Under the pieces are notes generated by a model. The model searched no databases. It worked only from the letters and a program-made list of their open reading frames with translations, and had not been told where the DNA came from. Position numbers and translations under genes: made by a program. Below are positions 1 through 12,933 of a stretch of DNA of 64,000 bases, piece after piece. The first letter of the stretch is position 1, and each line of letters starts with the position of its first letter. Origin of the DNA: Prauserella isguenensis (GTDB lineage: Bacteria; Actinomycetota; Actinomycetes; Mycobacteriales; Pseudonocardiaceae); the NCBI RefSeq assembly GCF_014191605.1, contig NZ_JACHWU010000008.1:1-64000 (forward strand), given 5' to 3'.

Positions 1-119
1 TGCGCCAACATCGCATCCAAAATCGTGTCGCTGATCGCGTCACAAATCTTGTCCGGGTGACCCTCAGTCACCGACTCACTCGTGAACAACCTGCCCTGCA
101 CGGCGGCCACCGGCTGCAC
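1..119 (-). CDS. metK: S-adenosylmethionine synthetase, N-terminal fragment (partial at window edge)
   Basis: Only the first ~40 codons lie in the window. The reverse complement reads through [20 protein letters not shown], the invariant N-terminus of methionine adenosyltransferase, which makes S-adenosylmethionine from methionine and ATP; the HPDK histidine and Asp of the ATP/Mg site are present. In-frame GTG codons at 119, 110 and 101 could each be the start. 119 is preceded by GAGAGG, so it is used here. It lies 88 bases downstream of coaBC on the same strand, the usual actinobacterial order. Identity is secure; the exact start is not. Confidence 0.88.
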   Translation of the reverse strand, partial: MQPVAAVQGRLFTSESVTEGHPDKICDAISDTILDAMLA

Positions 120-207
120 CTCACCTCTCGACGTCGGGGAATGGCCTCACCCTATCGGCGGCACCGTTGCACGTCCCGTTATCTGGGAACACGCAGGCCG
201 GGAGGGG

Positions 208-1434
208 TCACCGGACGGGAGCGCCGCCCAGCAGCCGCGTGGCCGCGTCCCAGACCGTGGCCGCGAGTTCGGACTTCGCTCCGAGCGGGATGCGGTCCTC
301 GGCGCCGTCGGAGGCGAGCAGCCAGCCGGTGTTGTCGTCGGCATCGAACGCACCGCCCTCTCCGACGGCGTTGACGACGAGCAGGTCACAGCCCTTGCGG
401 GCGAGTTTGGCGCGGGCGTGGTCGAGCACGCTGCCCTCGGCGTCGCCGGTCTCGGCGGCGAACCCGACGATGATCTGCCCCGGCGTTCTCCGCGCCACGA
501 GGCCGGCGAGCACATCGCGATTGCGCTCCAGTTCGACGGCCGGATCGGGGTCGTCGTCGCTCTTCTTGATCTTGTGCCCGGACGTGCCCGCCGGGCGGAA
601 GTCGGCCACGGCAGCGGCCATCACGACCACGTCGGCGCCGGCTGCGGCCGTGTCGACCGCCTCCCCCAGTTGCGCCGCGGTGGACACGTGGACCAGGTCG
701 ACGCCTGCAGGCTCGGGCAGCGCGTCGGTGTGGGCGGACACGAGCGTCACCCGCGCGCCCCGTTGGGCGGCGACCCGGGCGAGCGCGTAACCCTGTTTGC
801 CCGAGGAGCGGTTGCCGAGATGCCGCACCGGATCGAGCGGCTCCCGCGTGCCGCCCGCCGAGACGACGACGTGACGGCCCTCCAGGTCGCGCGGCAGCGC
901 GTCGCCCCGTGCGAGCAACAGCCTGGCGACGTCGACGATCTCGCGCGGATCGGCGAGGCGGCCCTTGCCGCTGTCCACGCCGGTGAGCCTGCCCGCGGCG
1001 GGCTCGGCGACGACGGCGCCGTGGGACCGCAGGGTGGCGACGTTGTCCCGCGTCGCCGGGTGCTCCCACATCTCGGTGTGCATCGCGGGGAAGAACGCCA
1101 CCGGGCAACGAGCCGTCAGGAGTGTGCCGGTGAGCAGGTCGTCGGCGAGGCCGTGGGCGGCGCGCGCGAGCAGGTCGGCGGTGGCGGGCACGACGACGAC
1201 CAGGTCCGCCTCCTGGCCGATGCGCACGTGCTGCACCTCGTGGACCGCGGTGAACACGCCCGTGTCCACCGGGTGTCCGGACAGCGCTTCGAACGTCGCC
1301 GCGCCGACGAACTTCAGAGCCGCGTCGGTGGGCACGACGCGGACGTCGTGGCCGGATTCGGTCAGTCCGCGCAGGACCTCGCACGCCTTGTAGGCCGCGA
1401 TGCCACCGCCGACCCCGAGAACGATCCGCTTCAT
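208..1434 (-). CDS. coaBC: Bifunctional phosphopantothenoylcysteine decarboxylase / phosphopantothenate-cysteine ligase
   Basis: 408 residues, full length for CoaBC, which performs two consecutive steps of coenzyme A synthesis. The N-terminal flavoprotein (CoaC) half opens with LGVGGGIAAYKA, carries the active-site His in VQHVRI (about residue 70) and the substrate-binding motif PAMHTEMW, in the H-for-N form seen in actinobacteria. The CoaB half has GGTREPLDPVRHLGNRSSGK, AAAVADFRP and the KIKK lysines of CTP-dependent ligases. It lies 145 bases downstream of rpoZ, separated by a strong hairpin, so it may have its own promoter. Confidence 0.96.
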   Translation of the reverse strand: MKRIVLGVGGGIAAYKACEVLRGLTESGHDVRVVPTDAALKFVGAATFEALSGHPVDTGVFTAVHEVQHVRIGQEADLVVVVPATADLLARAAHGLADDLLTGTLLTARCPVAFFPAMHTEMWEHPATRDNVATLRSHGAVVAEPAAGRLTGVDSGKGRLADPREIVDVARLLLARGDALPRDLEGRHVVVSAGGTREPLDPVRHLGNRSSGKQGYALARVAAQRGARVTLVSAHTDALPEPAGVDLVHVSTAAQLGEAVDTAAAGADVVVMAAAVADFRPAGTSGHKIKKSDDDPDPAVELERNRDVLAGLVARRTPGQIIVGFAAETGDAEGSVLDHARAKLARKGCDLLVVNAVGEGGAFDADDNTGWLLASDGAEDRIPLGAKSELAATVWDAATRLLGGAPVR

Positions 1435-1504
1435 AGTCAGTAGGTCCTACGGCCCCGGTGGCCGCGCCGCAACGTGCGGGGCGTCACGCGGGCCCGTCCG
1501 AGAC

Positions 1505-1559
1505 GACGAAAACCGGCGACCGGCACCGTCTGGCGGTGACCGGCGTCGCCGGTTTCGTC
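1505..1559 (-). terminator. Hairpin terminator downstream of rpoZ
   Basis: GACGAAAACCGGCGAC (1505-1520) pairs with GTCGCCGGTTTCGTC (1545-1559): a 15-bp stem with a single bulged A. Read on the minus strand it starts about 20 bases after the rpoZ stop and its 3' arm ends in GGTTTTCGTCGTCT, so a short T run falls at the stem end. This fits an actinobacterial intrinsic terminator separating gmk-rpoZ from coaBC. Confidence 0.65.
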
Positions 1560-1579
1560 ACGTCGGGTGAGCCGTCGGC

Positions 1580-1855
1580 TCACTCGCCTTCCGTGTGCTC
1601 CAGCAGACCCGCGTGGATCTCCCGGAGAGCGATCGACAGCGGCTTCTCCCGCGGGCCCGGCTCGACGAGCGGGCCGACGTACTCGAGCAGACCCTCGCCG
1701 AGCTGCGCGTAGTAGTCGTTGATCTGGCGGGCGCGCTTGGCCGAGTAGACCACGAGCGCGTACTTGGAGCTGACCTTGTCGAGCAGGTCGTCGATGGGCG
1801 GGTTCGTGATGCCCTCGAGCTGCTCGCTCTGCGGGCCCAACGTGAACGCGGTCAC
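1580..1855 (-). CDS. rpoZ: DNA-directed RNA polymerase omega subunit
   Basis: 91 residues. Omega assists folding of the beta' subunit into core RNA polymerase. The family signature is clear: [20 protein letters not shown] near residues 17-36, then SAKRARQIN, followed by the acidic C-terminal tail of actinobacterial omega. ATG start. It follows gmk by 118 bases and precedes coaBC, the standard gmk-rpoZ-coaBC-metK order. A strong hairpin follows its stop codon. Confidence 0.96.
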   Translation of the reverse strand: MTAFTLGPQSEQLEGITNPPIDDLLDKVSSKYALVVYSAKRARQINDYYAQLGEGLLEYVGPLVEPGPREKPLSIALREIHAGLLEHTEGE

Positions 1856-1973
1856 TACTGCTCCGAATCTGCGGAAGGGTCGGTGTCGGAAGTTCTGTGT
1901 CGGCCGGTCCGTGTCGGCCCGAGTCCGACGGCCGGGTGGACCGGCGGGACGCGCCCGAGGCGCAGCCCCGGAC

Positions 1974-2627
1974 TCAGTCCTGTGACCCGGACGGGCCTCT
2001 GACCAAGTCTAACAACTCCTGCGCGGCGGTCTTCACATCGGCATTGACGACCTGCGCGTCGAACTCGCTGGCTGCCGCGAGTTCGCGTTCGGCCTCGCTG
2101 AGCCGTGCCTGCACGGCCTCCATGGCCTCGGTGCCGCGTCCGGTGAGCCGGTCGACCAGTTCGCCCCACGACGGCGGCAACAGCATCACCAGCTGCGCGT
2201 CGGGCATCGCCTCACGCACCTGGCGCGCACCCTGGAGTTCGATCTCGAGCACGGCGGGCCTGCCCTGGTCGAGGGCTCGTTCGACCGGCGCACGGGGTGT
2301 GCCGTAGCAGTTGCCCGCGAACTCCGCGTACTCGAGAAACTGCCCGTCGGCGACCATCCGGTCGAACGTCGGGCGATCGACGAAGTGGTAGTGCGCCCCG
2401 TCGACCTCGCCCTCGCGCGGAGCGCGCGTGGTCGTGGAGATGCTGAAGTAGATGTCCGGATCGAGTGCGCGCAGCTCGCCGACGACGCTCGATTTGCCGA
2501 CCCCGGACGGGCCCGAGACGACGGTGAGCCGGCGCCGGGCGGTCGTGCCCGGCACCGGCTCACCGGATGCCCTCCGGCCGCCGCGCACGCCGGCCTGGTT
2601 CGAGCCGCGCTGTCGCTGCTCGCTCAC
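1974..2627 (-). CDS. gmk: Guanylate kinase
   Basis: 217 residues. It converts GMP to GDP with ATP in the cytoplasm. The P-loop [11 protein letters not shown] sits at about residues 38-48, later than usual because of a ~30-residue polar, Arg/Gly-rich N-terminal extension. The GMP-binding motifs [14 protein letters not shown] and [11 protein letters not shown] follow. The start is GTG at 2627, which overlaps the mihF stop by four bases (GTGA), implying translational coupling. The extension is common in actinobacterial Gmk; a later start is possible but would lose the overlap. Confidence 0.96.
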   Translation of the reverse strand: MSEQRQRGSNQAGVRGGRRASGEPVPGTTARRRLTVVSGPSGVGKSSVVGELRALDPDIYFSISTTTRAPREGEVDGAHYHFVDRPTFDRMVADGQFLEYAEFAGNCYGTPRAPVERALDQGRPAVLEIELQGARQVREAMPDAQLVMLLPPSWGELVDRLTGRGTEAMEAVQARLSEAERELAAASEFDAQVVNADVKTAAQELLDLVRGPSGSQD

Positions 2628-2941
2628 TCGCCGCTGAACTCGGTGAGCAGCGCCTTGCGCTGCCGTTCACCGAGGCCGCGCAGACGACGGCTGGCCGCGA
2701 TCTCGAGGCGCTCCATCGTCTGCTGTGCACGTACCTTGCCCACGCCCGGCAGAGCCTCCAGCAGTGCGGAGACCTTCATCTTGCCGAGCACCTCGTCCTC
2801 GTCGGCCTGCTTCAGCACATCCTCGAGGGTCGTACCGCCGCGCTTGAGCCGCTCCTTGAGCTCCGCGCGGGCGCGACGGGCGGCGGCGGCCTTCTCCAGC
2901 GCCGCAGCACGCTGTTCCTCGGTGAGCTGGGGAAGTGCCAC
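2624..2941 (-). CDS. mihF: Integration host factor, actinobacterial type (mIHF)
   Basis: 105 residues, a near-complete match to mycobacterial IHF. That protein is a nucleoid-associated DNA-binding protein unrelated to the HU/IHF of proteobacteria, known as the host factor for phage L5 integration. Visible features are an N-terminal Lys/Arg/Ala-rich helix (EKAAAARRARAELKERLKRG), the GKMKVSALLEALPGVGKVRA helix-two-turn-helix and a basic C-terminal RLRGLGERQRK. The GTG start has GGAGG six bases upstream. It is first in the mihF-gmk unit and sits behind a candidate sigma-A promoter. Confidence 0.95.
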   Translation of the reverse strand: MALPQLTEEQRAAALEKAAAARRARAELKERLKRGGTTLEDVLKQADEDEVLGKMKVSALLEALPGVGKVRAQQTMERLEIAASRRLRGLGERQRKALLTEFSGE

Positions 2942-3301
2942 GTTTTCCTCCGGTATTACTCAAAATTCTGGGTGGGTGTGGCGACCGTACCCACCCCTGA
3001 CCTGGACTCACAATGCGGGGGTGAGCGCTGAACCCGGCCTGTGCATGCCGGAAAATGCCCGCACACGCGGCCGATCCGCTCCCGGAGCGCCGCGACTGGA
3101 GGCCGCGGCACTCGCACCGGAGAAGACCCTACCCACAGCGGCCGACGCAGGACGGCACAAGGCCGGAATTCCCGTCGCCGGTTGCGGGTGAATGTGGCAC
3201 CGCCTGCCCCCGCTGCGCCACTTGCACCGACAGCCTAGTGCAAGATCAACATCGGCTCGGACCAGGGCTTCCATTCGCGTACGCGAACCGGACACCCGGG
3301 C
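2942..3301. other. Intergenic region between mihF and pyrF, 360 bases without a gene
   Basis: No convincing coding sequence. The mihF-proximal part holds a candidate promoter (listed separately) and an 8-bp inverted repeat, GGGTGGGT (2970-2977) and ACCCACCC (2989-2996), which overlaps the -10. The pyrF-proximal end holds the perfect palindrome TTCGCGTACGCGAA (3274-3287), 15 bases beyond the pyrF stop. The middle (about 3060-3240) is GC-rich, with nothing I recognise. Confidence 0.6.
2984..3013 (-). promoter_or_regulatory. Candidate sigma-A promoter of mihF-gmk
   Basis: On the minus strand TTGTGA (3013-3008) and TACGGT (2989-2984) are separated by 18 bases, a reasonable housekeeping -35/-10 pair for an actinobacterium. 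Transcription would begin near 2977, leaving a 5' leader of roughly 35 bases before the mihF GTG. The -10 overlaps an 8-bp inverted repeat. Confidence 0.45.
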
Positions 3302-4143
3302 TCACGACGTCCCGTCGGACCTCGTACCGGCCGTCAGTTCGGCCTGCACCCGGCGCAGCTCTCCACGCATGGCTCCGCCGTCCGGACCGCACCGCAGCAG
3401 TGCCCGTGACGAGGCGGGCAACACGGCGGGCAACACGGACCCGAACACGGTCGCGAGGTCGGCCGCCGTCGCGCCCTGGGCGCCGAAACCGGGCGCGAGC
3501 ACCGGCCCGTTCAGCCCGGCGAGGCGAAGCTCACCAGGGACGTTCGTCGCACCCACGACGACGCCGACGTCGCCCTGCGGCTCGGCGCCCGCGTTGCGGG
3601 CCGCCGCGTCATCCACAATGGACTGCGCGACCGACCGGCCGCCCTCGTCGGCGCGTTGCAGCGCCTCACCGTCCGGGTTCGACGTGCGGGCGAGCACGAA
3701 CACTCCCCTGCCCGAGGCCGCCGCGGCCTCGAACGCCGGCTCCAGCGCCCCGAACCCGAGGTACGGCGACACCGTGACGGCATCCGCAGCCAACGGCGAA
3801 CCGTCGGACAGGTAGGCGGCCGCGTACGCGGCCATCGTCGATCCGATGTCGCCCCGCTTCACGTCGAGCAGCACGAGCGCACCCGCGGCGCGGCACTCCG
3901 CGACGACCCGTTCCAGGACGGCCACTCCGGCCGCACCGTGGGCCTCGAAGAAGGCCGACTGGGGTTTGACCACCGCGACCTCGCCGGCGAGCGCCTCCGT
4001 GGCCGTCAACGCGAACCGTTCGAGCCCGGCGACGTCGCCGGGCAGTCCCCACTCGGCCAGCAGCCCCGGATGCGGGTCGATGCCGGCGCACAGCGGCCCG
4101 CGCGCGGCGACCGCGCGGGCCAGCCGGGCCCCGAACCGCTCCG

Positions 4144-4147
<4 letters not shown>
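3302..4147 (-). CDS. pyrF: Orotidine 5'-phosphate decarboxylase (type 2)
   Basis: 281 residues. It catalyses the last step of UMP synthesis. The active-site motif [12 protein letters not shown] (residues ~95-106) is the DxKRxD form of the type 2, mycobacterial/myxococcal PyrF family, and the phosphate loop region [10 protein letters not shown] follows near the C-terminus. The open frame continues far upstream, but the GTG at 4147 (VTERFGARL) overlaps the carB stop by GTGA and matches family N-termini. It is the last gene of the pyr operon. Confidence 0.96.
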
Positions 4148-7475
<3,328 letters not shown>

Positions 7476-7476
<1 letters not shown>

Positions 7477-8627
7477 TACTGGCGCGCCTCCTGTGCCGTG
7501 CTCGGCCGGCGGTTCTGCATGAGTGAGACGAAGTCGTCGAACAGCGGGTTCGCGTCGTGCGGCCCCGCCGCGGCCTCGGGGTGGTACTGCACCGAGAACG
7601 CGGGCACGTCCACACAGCGCAGGCCTTCGACCGTGCCGTCGTTGGCACAGTGGTGACTCACCTCGGCGGTGCCGAACGGCGAGTCGAACCGCCCGCCCGG
7701 TTCCCCTTCGAGGGCGAACCCGTGGTTCTGCGCGGTGATCGCGACGCGGCCGGTCGCCGCGTCGATCACCGGGATGTTGATGCCACGGTGGCCGTAGCGC
7801 ATCTTGTAGGTGCCCAGCCCCAGCGCGCGGCCGAGGATCTGATTGCCGAAGCAGATGCCGAACAGTGGGATCTCCCGCTGCAGGGTCGCCTTCGTCAGCT
7901 CGATCGCGTGGCTCTGCGTCTCCGGGTCGCCGGGACCGTTGGACAGGAACACCCCGTCGGCGCCCACGGCCAACAGGTCGTCCACCGTGGAGGTCGCGGG
8001 CAGCACGTGCACCTCGATCCCCCGGCGGGCCAGCTGCCGCGGCGTGTTCGCCTTGATGCCCAGGTCCAGCGCCGCGACGCGGAAGCGGGTCTCGCCGACC
8101 GCAGGCACGACGTACGGCCGGGCCGTCGTCACCTCGCCCGCGAGATCGGCGCCCGCCATCGCCGGACTCGCAGCGACGGCGGCGACCATCTCGTCGTCGG
8201 CCACCAGGCCGTCACCGGAGAACACGCCGGCGCGCATCGCGCCGTGCTCGCGGATGTGGCGGGTGAGGGTGCGGGTGTCCACATCGGAGATCCCGACGAC
8301 GTCCTGCGCCGCCAGCTCCTCGTCCAGCCCGCGCTTCGACCGCCAGCTCGACGGCGTCCGCGCGGGGTCGCGCACCACGTAGCCTGCCACCCAGATGCGG
8401 GACGACTCGTCATCCTCGTCGTTCCACCCGGTGTTGCCGATCTGCGGCGCCGTCTGCACGACGATCTGCCTGCGGTACGAGGGGTCGGTCAACGTCTCCT
8501 GGTACCCGGTCATGCCGGTGCAGAAGACGACCTCGCCGAGGGTGCGGCCCCGTGCCCCGTAGGCGCTGCCCCGGAAGATCCGGCCGTCCTCGAGCACGAG
8601 TGCCGCCGGAGTGCGTGTCGCGCTCAT
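7476..8627 (-). CDS. carA: Carbamoyl-phosphate synthase small subunit (glutaminase)
   Basis: 383 residues. The class I glutamine amidotransferase subunit supplies ammonia to CarB. The nucleophile Cys lies in [11 protein letters not shown], the catalytic His/Glu in [13 protein letters not shown], and the N-terminal CPSase-small domain starts at [12 protein letters not shown]. The frame is open further upstream, but the ATG at 8627 overlaps the preceding stop codon (ATGA) and matches CarA N-termini. Confidence 0.97.
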
Positions 8628-9178
8628 GCCTGTGCACCTCCCACGATGCGCTCGTCGTCGCTCTCGGTCCCGGCTTCGCGTTCCGAGGCGCGTTCGACCT
8701 GTGTGATCCACTTCGGATAGACGCCGCGATCATCGGCACGGAATCCCGTGTCGAGTTCGACGGCGTCGTCGGACTCGCCCGCGCGCCAGGTCACGATCAG
8801 CAGGCTGTCGGTCCCCATGACCTTGCCCGCCATGCCCTTGCCCGTGGCGATGCCGCTGATCGCCTCGCGGGGAATCCAGAAGCCCGGCATGCCGTCGCGG
8901 TCGACGTCGATGCCGTCGTCGTACAGCCGGAGCGTCGCGGGGCCGCGCAGGCCCGCGCCGCGGGTGACGATCCGCTCCTGCCAGTGCCCCGCGTACGTCG
9001 TCGTCACGTACAGGCCCGGCGTCTCCAGCGACGGCGTCCCCGGCTCGGCCGGGCGCGCGGGGAACGGAGGGATGCGCACGCTCTGCGCCCGCGCCTGTCG
9101 TCGCCAGCCCTTCCACATGCCGTACACGCACAGCACCAGCAGCGCGACGAACAACAGCGTCAGCAACAGCCTGTCCAT
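8624..9178 (-). CDS. Membrane protein with PH-like domain, between pyrC and carA
   Basis: 184 residues. One N-terminal membrane helix (LLLTLLFVALLVLCVYGMW, about residues 3-22) is followed by basic residues and a soluble beta-rich domain of about 120 residues (GLYVTTTYAGHWQERIV, then alternating hydrophobics). A gene in the same place in Mycobacterium tuberculosis (Rv1382, between pyrC and carA) encodes a membrane or export protein, so this is likely its orthologue. No enzymatic motif is visible. The start overlaps the pyrC stop by one base and its stop overlaps carA by four, so it is embedded in the pyr operon. A pyrimidine-related role is inferred from position only. Confidence 0.85.
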   Translation of the reverse strand: MDRLLLTLLFVALLVLCVYGMWKGWRRQARAQSVRIPPFPARPAEPGTPSLETPGLYVTTTYAGHWQERIVTRGAGLRGPATLRLYDDGIDVDRDGMPGFWIPREAISGIATGKGMAGKVMGTDSLLIVTWRAGESDDAVELDTGFRADDRGVYPKWITQVERASEREAGTESDDERIVGGAQA

Positions 9179-10476
9179 CAGTCAATCTTCCCTTCACGAG
9201 CCGTGAGGCGCCCACGCAACAGCGTGGCCGTCACCACGGCGGGCAGTCGCATCCCGTCGTACGGAGTGTTGCCCGCGATACTCGCCAGCTCCGCACCCCG
9301 CACGGTCCATTCGGCGTCCGGATCGACGAGCACCAGGTTCGCCGGCTCACCTTCCGCCAGCGGCCGTCCCTGATCGGACAGCCCTGCGATCTCCGCGGGC
9401 CGCTCGCTCATCACCCGCGCCACGCCGCGCCAGTCCAGCAGCCCCGTGCGCACCATCGTGTCCGCGACGATCGACAGCGCCGTCTGCAGGCCCAGCATCC
9501 CCGGGCGCGCGGCGTCCCACTCGCAGCTCTTGTCCTGCTCGGCGTGGGGCGCGTGGTCCGTGGCGACACAGTCCAGAACGCCGTCCGCCAGTGCCTGCCG
9601 CAGCCGTTCGATGTCCGGCTCGGCCCGCAGCGGCGGGTTCACCTTGTTCACCGGGTCGTAGGTCTCCAGGCGCTCGTCGGTGAGCAGCAGATGATGCGGC
9701 GTCACCTCGGCCGAGACGTCGACGCCGAGTCCCTTCGCCCAGCTCAGCACGTCCACAGTACCCGTGGTCGACACGTGGCAGACGTGCAGCCGCGCGCCGG
9801 CGTGGCGCGCGAGCACGCAGTCGCGGGCGACGATCGACTCCTCCGCCGACGCGGGCCAGCCCACGTACCCGAGCCGCGACGCCCGTTCCCCTTCGTGCGC
9901 CTGCGCCCCGCCGGTCAGCCGTGGCTCCTCCGCGTGCTGCGCGATCACCACACCGAGCGAGGTCGAGTACTCGAGCGCGCGCCGCATCAGCAGCGGGTCC
10001 GCCACGCACTTGCCGTCGTCGGAGAAGATCCGCACCCCGGCCTCGCCGGTCGCCATGGTGCCCATCTCCGCCAGCCGCTCCCCGGCCAGCCCGACCGTGA
10101 CCGCCCCGACCGGGTGAACGTCGACCAGACCGGCCTCCCGACCCCGCCGCAGCACGTGGCCCGTGACCAGCGCGTTGTCGGCCACAGGGTCGGTGTTGGC
10201 CATCGCGAACACGGCCGTGTAACCGCCGAGCGCCGCGGCCCTCGACCCGGACTCGATCGTCTCCGTGTCCTCCCGGCCGGGTTCACGCAGATGGGTGTGG
10301 AGGTCGACCAGCCCGGGCAGGAGCACCTGTCCCGCGGCGTCGAGCACCTCGGCCGAGGACGGCGCCCGCAACGCTCCCCGCTCGCCGATCTCGGCGATGA
10401 CCCCGTCGGCCACCAGTACGTCCACAGGGTCGCCCTCGCCGTACGGCCGGGCACCCGTGATCAGCAGTTCCGTCAT
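9178..10476 (-). CDS. pyrC: Dihydroorotase (class I)
   Basis: 432 residues. It cyclises carbamoyl aspartate to dihydroorotate. The amidohydrolase metal motif [13 protein letters not shown] lies at about residues 54-66. [19 protein letters not shown] and CVATDHAPH carry further metal ligands, typical of the longer zinc-dependent class I enzymes. The frame extends upstream into pyrB, but the ATG at 10476 ([13 protein letters not shown]) overlaps the pyrB stop by ATGA and matches the family start. Confidence 0.97.
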   Translation of the reverse strand: MTELLITGARPYGEGDPVDVLVADGVIAEIGERGALRAPSSAEVLDAAGQVLLPGLVDLHTHLREPGREDTETIESGSRAAALGGYTAVFAMANTDPVADNALVTGHVLRRGREAGLVDVHPVGAVTVGLAGERLAEMGTMATGEAGVRIFSDDGKCVADPLLMRRALEYSTSLGVVIAQHAEEPRLTGGAQAHEGERASRLGYVGWPASAEESIVARDCVLARHAGARLHVCHVSTTGTVDVLSWAKGLGVDVSAEVTPHHLLLTDERLETYDPVNKVNPPLRAEPDIERLRQALADGVLDCVATDHAPHAEQDKSCEWDAARPGMLGLQTALSIVADTMVRTGLLDWRGVARVMSERPAEIAGLSDQGRPLAEGEPANLVLVDPDAEWTVRGAELASIAGNTPYDGMRLPAVVTATLLRGRLTAREGKID

Positions 10477-11399
10477 AGTTCTTCCCCTGCCAGCAGGTGG
10501 TACAGCACGGCCATGCGCACGTGGACGCCGTTGGAGACCTGCTCGGTGATCGCGGCCCGTGGACTGTCGGCCACCGGCGAGGCGATCTCCATCCCCCGCA
10601 GCATCGGCCCCGGATGCAGCACGACGGCGTGATCCGGCAGCATCGCGAGCCGCTTCTCGTTCAGCCCGTACGCGATCGAGTACTCCCGCGCCGACGGGAA
10701 GAAGCCCCCGCGCATCCGCTCGGCCTGCACGCGCAGCATCATCACCGCGTCGATACCGGGGAGCTGCGAATCCAGGTCGTACGCCGTGGTCACGGGCCAC
10801 TGCTCCACGCCGTGCGGCAGCAGCGTCGGCGGTGCGACCAGCACCACCTCGGCCCCGAGCGTCGCCAGCAGGTGCACGTTCGAGCGCGCCACCCGGCTGT
10901 GGAGCACGTCGCCGACGATCGCGATCCGCCGTCCCTCGATGCTCCCGAGCCGCTCGCGGAGGGTCGCAGCGTCGAGCAGCGCCTGTGTCGGGTGCTCGTG
11001 CATGCCGTCGCCCGCGTTGACCACGGACGTGCGAGTCTCGGCGAGCCAGCCGGACAGCCGGTGGGGTGCCCCCGAGGCCGGGTGACGGACGATCACGCAA
11101 TCCGCGCCCGCGGCCGACAGTGTCAGCGCGGTGTCGCGCAGCGATTCGCCCTTTCCGACCGACGATCCGCCCGCCGACACGTTGATCACGTCGGCGCTCA
11201 TCCACTTGCCCGCGATCTCGAACGAGACCCGGGTACGGGTGGAGTTCTCGTAGAACATCGTGATGACGGTGCGCCCGCGCAGCGTCGGCAGCTTGCGGAC
11301 CTCGCGGCCGAGCAGCGTGCGCTTGAGCTCGTCGGCCGTGTCGAGGATCGCGGTGGCCTCGTCGTGGCCGAGCCCGTCGGTCGTGAGCAGGTCCCGCAT
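10473..11399 (-). CDS. pyrB: Aspartate carbamoyltransferase, catalytic chain
   Basis: 308 residues, the normal length. It condenses carbamoyl phosphate with aspartate. The carbamoyl-phosphate loop [11 protein letters not shown] is at about residues 52-62; [11 protein letters not shown] and HPTQALLDA are further active-site segments. There is no regulatory pyrI gene, as usual in actinobacteria. The ATG at 11399 directly abuts the pyrR stop (TAG at 11402-11400) with no gap. Confidence 0.97.
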   Translation of the reverse strand: MRDLLTTDGLGHDEATAILDTADELKRTLLGREVRKLPTLRGRTVITMFYENSTRTRVSFEIAGKWMSADVINVSAGGSSVGKGESLRDTALTLSAAGADCVIVRHPASGAPHRLSGWLAETRTSVVNAGDGMHEHPTQALLDAATLRERLGSIEGRRIAIVGDVLHSRVARSNVHLLATLGAEVVLVAPPTLLPHGVEQWPVTTAYDLDSQLPGIDAVMMLRVQAERMRGGFFPSAREYSIAYGLNEKRLAMLPDHAVVLHPGPMLRGMEIASPVADSPRAAITEQVSNGVHVRMAVLYHLLAGEEL

Positions 11400-12069
<670 letters not shown>

Positions 12070-12248
12070 GTCGGATCTGCGAAGACTGCACAGGCCAAGG
12101 GGATACGGATCGTATGTCCCCGGCTGCGTGCCCTGCTGCTTGTACGGCCCCACGTTCGGAGGTCCGGCACAGACGGTAGCAGCCGTCACCGGCTCCCCGA
12201 ACGAGTGGTCCATCTGTGGCAAACAACTCACCGGGTGCGACGACCTGC

Positions 12249-12276
12249 TTGACCTGGTGACGACAACGCGTAACCA
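12249..12276 (+). promoter_or_regulatory. Candidate bldD promoter
   Basis: TTGACC (12249-12254) and AACCAT (about 12272-12277) are 17 bases apart. The start point would fall around 12283, inside the BldD box, leaving a ~70-base leader before the ATG at 12355. Confidence 0.5.
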
Positions 12277-12290
12277 TTACTCTGAGTATT
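12276..12290 (+). promoter_or_regulatory. BldD-binding site (autoregulatory box)
   Basis: ATTACTCTGAGTATT matches the published Streptomyces BldD consensus nTnACnC(A/T)GnGTnAn at all but one defined position. Its centre TACTC-T-GAGTA (12278-12288) is a perfect palindrome. It begins at the end of the candidate -10 and covers the predicted start, the arrangement expected for self-repression, which is known for Streptomyces bldD. Confidence 0.72.
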
Positions 12291-12354
12291 CGACTCACGA
12301 GTTCCCTGTCGGTCAGCCGGGCCGATCCGGGGGAAGGAAACGGAGAACCACCAC

Positions 12355-12843
12355 ATGGGCGATTACGCCAAGGCGCTCGGGGCGAAGCTCCGCGGCATCC
12401 GCCAGCAACAGGGCCTGTCCCTGCATGGAGTCGAGCAGAAGTCCGGCGGCCGCTGGAAGGCGGTCGTGGTGGGCTCCTACGAACGGGGCGACCGTGCCGT
12501 GACCGTCCAGAAGCTGGCCGAGCTGGCCGACTTCTACGGCGTGCCCGTGGTCGAGCTCCTGCCCGAGGGCCGCGTGCCGTCCGGCGCCGAACCCGCGACG
12601 AAGATCGTCATCAACCTCGAGCGGCTGCAGCAGCTGCCCGCGGAGAAGGTCGGCCCGCTCGCACGCTACGCCGCCACGATCCAGAGCCAGCGCGGCGACT
12701 ACAACGGCAAGGTCCTGTCCATCCGGACCGAGGACCTGCGGTCGCTGGCGATCATCTACGACATGACACCCGGCGAGCTGACCGAACAGCTCATCGACTG
12801 GGGTGTCCTTCCTCCCGAGGCACGTCCCTCCAAGGAGGACTGA
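12355..12843 (+). CDS. bldD: BldD, c-di-GMP-responsive developmental repressor
   Basis: 162 residues, strongly resembling Streptomyces BldD throughout. An N-terminal XRE-type helix-turn-helix covers residues ~5-65 (AKLRGIRQQQGLSLHGVE, then GRWKAVVVGSYERGDRAVTV). The C-terminal domain carries the c-di-GMP signature RXD-X8-RXXD as R113-G-D115 ... R124-T-E-D127, so tetrameric c-di-GMP binding should be retained. BldD represses sporulation genes during vegetative growth. ATG start with GGAG nine bases upstream. A BldD box overlaps its own promoter and a bidirectional hairpin follows the stop. Confidence 0.96.
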   Translation: MGDYAKALGAKLRGIRQQQGLSLHGVEQKSGGRWKAVVVGSYERGDRAVTVQKLAELADFYGVPVVELLPEGRVPSGAEPATKIVINLERLQQLPAEKVGPLARYAATIQSQRGDYNGKVLSIRTEDLRSLAIIYDMTPGELTEQLIDWGVLPPEARPSKED

Positions 12844-12844
12844 A

Positions 12845-12890
12845 CGACGAAACCGCCTGCGGCCGTCACCCGGCCCAGGCGGTTTCGTCG
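12845..12890. terminator. Bidirectional terminator between bldD and nusB
   Basis: CGACGAAACCGCCTG (12845-12859) and CAGGCGGTTTCGTCG (12876-12890) form a perfect 15-bp stem with a 16-base loop. It starts two bases after the bldD stop and lies 43 bases past the end of nusB, so it can end both convergent transcripts. There is no long U tract, as is usual for this GC content. Confidence 0.75.
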
Positions 12891-12933
12891 ACAGCTGCGG
12901 CTCGGAACGGCCGCCGCTGGGTGGAAGTGTGCC

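Noticed and set aside
120-207. SAM riboswitch before metK
   Set aside because: Only 88 bases between coaBC and metK and no conserved SAM riboswitch core recognised.
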